DNA from: Clostridiaceae bacterium
GTDB lineage: Bacteria > Bacillota > Clostridia > Saccharofermentanales > UBA5734
Direction of reading: 5' to 3'
DNA length: 6,686 bases
Assembly: GCA_012729935.1 (NCBI GenBank)
Contig: JAAYBY010000131.1
Span: 1 to 6,686, forward strand
Both the position numbers and the translations under genes were made by a program. Positions 4,467-6,686 of the stretch are shown here, in pieces (positions within the stretch are counted from its first letter, which is position 1; every line of letters starts with the position of its first letter). Under the pieces are notes generated by a model. That model ran no database searches. It was not told the origin of the DNA and was given only the letters and a program-made list of their open reading frames with translations.

Positions 4467-6686
4467 TTAATGATTTATTTCTGTCGCGATGATTTTATAC
4501 GATTCCAGCGGTGCGAATATGCTGTTGACGTGCTCCTCTTTCTCGTAGTAGATGATATATCCTTCGACAATGTTTTGACCTGTCAGGTCCTGACTGAATG
4601 TAAATTCATAACAGGCGTAACGCCCGTCAACCCAGTCATAAAATTTATATAAACTGTGTTCATCATCATAAACGCAAACCTGCGCGCGCGAAGCAGCATC
4701 CGATTCGTCTTTTCCGGCAGAAATCCGCAATGTGTTATCATCAATGACTTTCACATAGACATAAAACGGTTCAATCAAATCAGCAAAATAGACGTACTGA
4801 TCTCCCTCTTCTGTCGTGGTCGACCACTCGGCAGCACCTTCGAAAACGCCTGTGGGCATGTTGATGCTGTATTCAGCCGGCACACCATCCGGTCCGGCAA
4901 TAAACTGACTGCCATCTCCATCTTTCGGAATCAGTTCCGTGTAGAAAAATTTAAACGTTGCGCCTGGTTCCGTCGTATCAAAGTTGACATCCTGATAATC
5001 GATAACCATTTTGGATTTCTCAACCGGGGCTCGATACTGGTGGGCGGTTCCGTCAGGTTCGAGCACCGTATATTGGATTTGTTTGACGTGTCCCTCTTTT
5101 ATCAGTGCTGTTTTGCCGGGAATATCCATGATGATTTTTTCTTCCTTGAATTCCACTACAGGCTGCTCCGGCTGAACGAGCAGTAAAAGATGAAAACTGC
5201 CTCCCAGCGCATTTAATCCACCGGATGGCATGGACGGATTGGAGCACTCTTCATAAAACACAACGGTTCCTGACTGGTTTAGTTCACCAAGATGAGTGTA
5301 GCCTGTCCGGTCGGCCGTCTTCCGGTTGATCACGTCAGCACCAAAGCTGGCAGACAAGCGGATCCAGTCACTTTGCTGCATGGCATCTGACCCGGTTTGA
5401 GCGATCAAAACCGCTTTCCGGTCAGCAGGCAGCGTTATATTGACAGGATGCGGCGTCAGACTCAGCGGCAAATACCGCGTTTTGATCTCAAGATCAGGTT
5501 TGCTTGAGTTCATCGTGCCGGTCAGATTTTTGAACAACGCTGCGTACAAACCTTTTCCCTCGACAGCATTTATGTACATCGAACGATATATTTTATCATT
5601 GGGTTGTCCCATGAACGCGCGATAAGCCTTTGACAAATTGGCCGGTGCACCGCCAAGTGTGTTGATGAGAGCCGTGCTTCCCGAAACGTCAGATGAATAG
5701 CTATACCGTATCATCAGATCGGGTAAAAAATTGTTTCTAAATCCAGAATAGTGATTGTCGCGGATGAATTCCAGAAAGTCGGCCGCCGCATAGCCATAAT
5801 GCATGTCATAGTCATCAAAATTATGTTCACCGGAAGCCCAGTATGGCTGGTTGGCATAACTGGATAGATAACCCATGTAATAGTCATTCCTGGGTGTAAA
5901 TGAGATCGTTTCTTTGGAGGACTCAATCCATCCGGTTGATGAGAAGTAGTCATATGCCTCCATTTCCAGAGTGACGGCGGTTGCCTCGGAAAACCAACGG
6001 CGCGATTTATAGTCGACAGCCACATAACCGCTCTGGATGATATGGAACAGCTCATGAACCGTTGTCAGAAGCATATTGTCGGTCGAAATGACTGCCTGCT
6101 GCCTGCCGGATTCTCCCGGTGCATCAATAATCAGTTGTTTGGCATTGAGATGCAGATAGGGGCTCAGACTCAGCTCATTGACAGCTGCCCCCAATGAGTC
6201 GCGACCATGCTGCTCCGGCCAGTCGATCCCGCCATCACCGGCGACAAGCACATCAATCACATGACCGGGTCTTCGGAATCCGCGATTTCCCTCGAACAAG
6301 TAGTCTTCTGCCAGTTCCAGACAGTCCACCATGACAGCAACTTTCGCGGGCAAAACGTTCTGTCGGATCCAGGTTGGGTCATCGAGAATTTTCATACAGG
6401 ACTGATATTCAGGATCGGCGCAAATTTTCTCGATCAGTAATCTCTTGTAATGGACCACGTCCTCTTCCCGTCCACCGCTTTGTTTGTTTGCAAGAGCATT
6501 GATGCCCCTCGCCAAGCCCTCACTCATATCAATACCACATGATTGATAAACCGCAATCAGCCTTTGTTCGACTGCGTTGACTTCGACCGGGTTGGACGGC
6601 GGAAGAGCAGCAGGCCAGTAGATTTTATAGGTGTTGCCAAGATAATAATAGCGAAAGACCGTACCTGTGTTCAGAACAACATTAAA
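4467..6686 (-). CDS. Gluzincin-type zinc metallopeptidase (HEXXH-X18-E), N-terminus beyond the window
   Basis: The reading frame stays open from the TAA at 4467-4469 to the right edge, giving 739 visible residues (numbered here from the edge). The true start is outside the window. The internal ATG at 6525-6527 (Met54) has no Shine-Dalgarno sequence, and the 53 codons before it read as ordinary protein (for example YKIYWPAALPPSNPVEVNAV). The zinc site is H211-E-L-F-H215 followed after 18 residues by E234 in WFSEATA. This HEXXH-X18-E spacing is that of M1-like gluzincins, and the WFSEATA context recalls the W-x-x-E-G/A-x-A motif of M1 and M30-like peptidases. Then comes DYDMHYGYAAADFLEFI (294-308), matching the helix with an aromatic residue that often follows the active site in such enzymes. 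From about residue 400 the protein becomes beta-rich, probably accessory domains. Cysteines at 671 and 692 could form a disulfide. Secretion seems likely, but the signal peptide region is not visible. The substrate is unknown. It ends 46 bp before the adaptor gene. Confidence 0.85.
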   Translation of the reverse strand, partial: FNVVLNTGTVFRYYYLGNTYKIYWPAALPPSNPVEVNAVEQRLIAVYQSCGIDMSEGLARGINALANKQSGGREEDVVHYKRLLIEKICADPEYQSCMKILDDPTWIRQNVLPAKVAVMVDCLELAEDYLFEGNRGFRRPGHVIDVLVAGDGGIDWPEQHGRDSLGAAVNELSLSPYLHLNAKQLIIDAPGESGRQQAVISTDNMLLTTVHELFHIIQSGYVAVDYKSRRWFSEATAVTLEMEAYDYFSSTGWIESSKETISFTPRNDYYMGYLSSYANQPYWASGEHNFDDYDMHYGYAAADFLEFIRDNHYSGFRNNFLPDLMIRYSYSSDVSGSTALINTLGGAPANLSKAYRAFMGQPNDKIYRSMYINAVEGKGLYAALFKNLTGTMNSSKPDLEIKTRYLPLSLTPHPVNITLPADRKAVLIAQTGSDAMQQSDWIRLSASFGADVINRKTADRTGYTHLGELNQSGTVVFYEECSNPSMPSGGLNALGGSFHLLLLVQPEQPVVEFKEEKIIMDIPGKTALIKEGHVKQIQYTVLEPDGTAHQYRAPVEKSKMVIDYQDVNFDTTEPGATFKFFYTELIPKDGDGSQFIAGPDGVPAEYSINMPTGVFEGAAEWSTTTEEGDQYVYFADLIEPFYVYVKVIDDNTLRISAGKDESDAASRAQVCVYDDEHSLYKFYDWVDGRYACYEFTFSQDLTGQNIVEGYIIYYEKEEHVNSIFAPLESYKIIATEINH

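Noticed and set aside
4656..5186. A 176-codon open frame on the plus strand opposite the peptidase C-terminal region
   Set aside because: It is antisense to a continuous minus-strand frame, has no motif, and its composition looks like complementary-strand translation.

Overview
The window carries five genes, all on the minus strand and packed almost without gaps. In transcription order (right to left) they are: the 3' part of a large gluzincin-type metallopeptidase gene (4467 to the right edge), a HlyD/MacA-like membrane fusion (adaptor) protein, a MacB/LolD-class ABC ATPase, a MacB/FtsX-class ABC permease, and a small protein ending in a zinc ribbon. The gaps are 46 bp, a 4-nt overlap (ATGA), a 1-nt overlap (TGATG) and 46 bp. 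No RNA genes, mobile elements, CRISPR arrays or convincing terminators were seen, and there is no gene-free stretch over 300 bases.

Organism: the layout adaptor - ATPase - separate four-helix permease, with strong Shine-Dalgarno sequences (AAGGAG, GGAGGA), intermediate GC by eye and no outer-membrane channel gene nearby, resembles the YknX-YknY-YknZ type of exporter of Bacillota. A clostridial or related Gram-positive-type bacterium is my best guess, but this is an inference from gene style and not an assignment.

How the genes may work together: the three central genes form a complete MacB-type mechanotransmission ABC exporter: a cytoplasmic ATPase with all motifs intact, a permease with a large extracytoplasmic domain between TM1 and TM2, and a membrane-anchored adaptor. 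The adaptor is unusually large (572 residues), with about 200 residues between the two halves of its lipoyl-like domain. The upstream peptidase has HEXXH-X18-E zinc ligands in M1/M30-like spacing and a beta-rich C-terminal half. Nothing in the window proves that it is exported or works with the transporter. The downstream zinc-ribbon protein has a strong RBS of its own and may be a cytoplasmic accessory or regulator.

Points that need care: the peptidase reading frame stays open to the right edge, so the first ATG inside it (6527) is not a credible start. The adaptor's longest frame begins with TTG, and a GTG 57 nt downstream has a better ribosome binding site. The 46-bp gap before the adaptor holds promoter-like hexamers and a short palindrome, so the transporter may have its own promoter.
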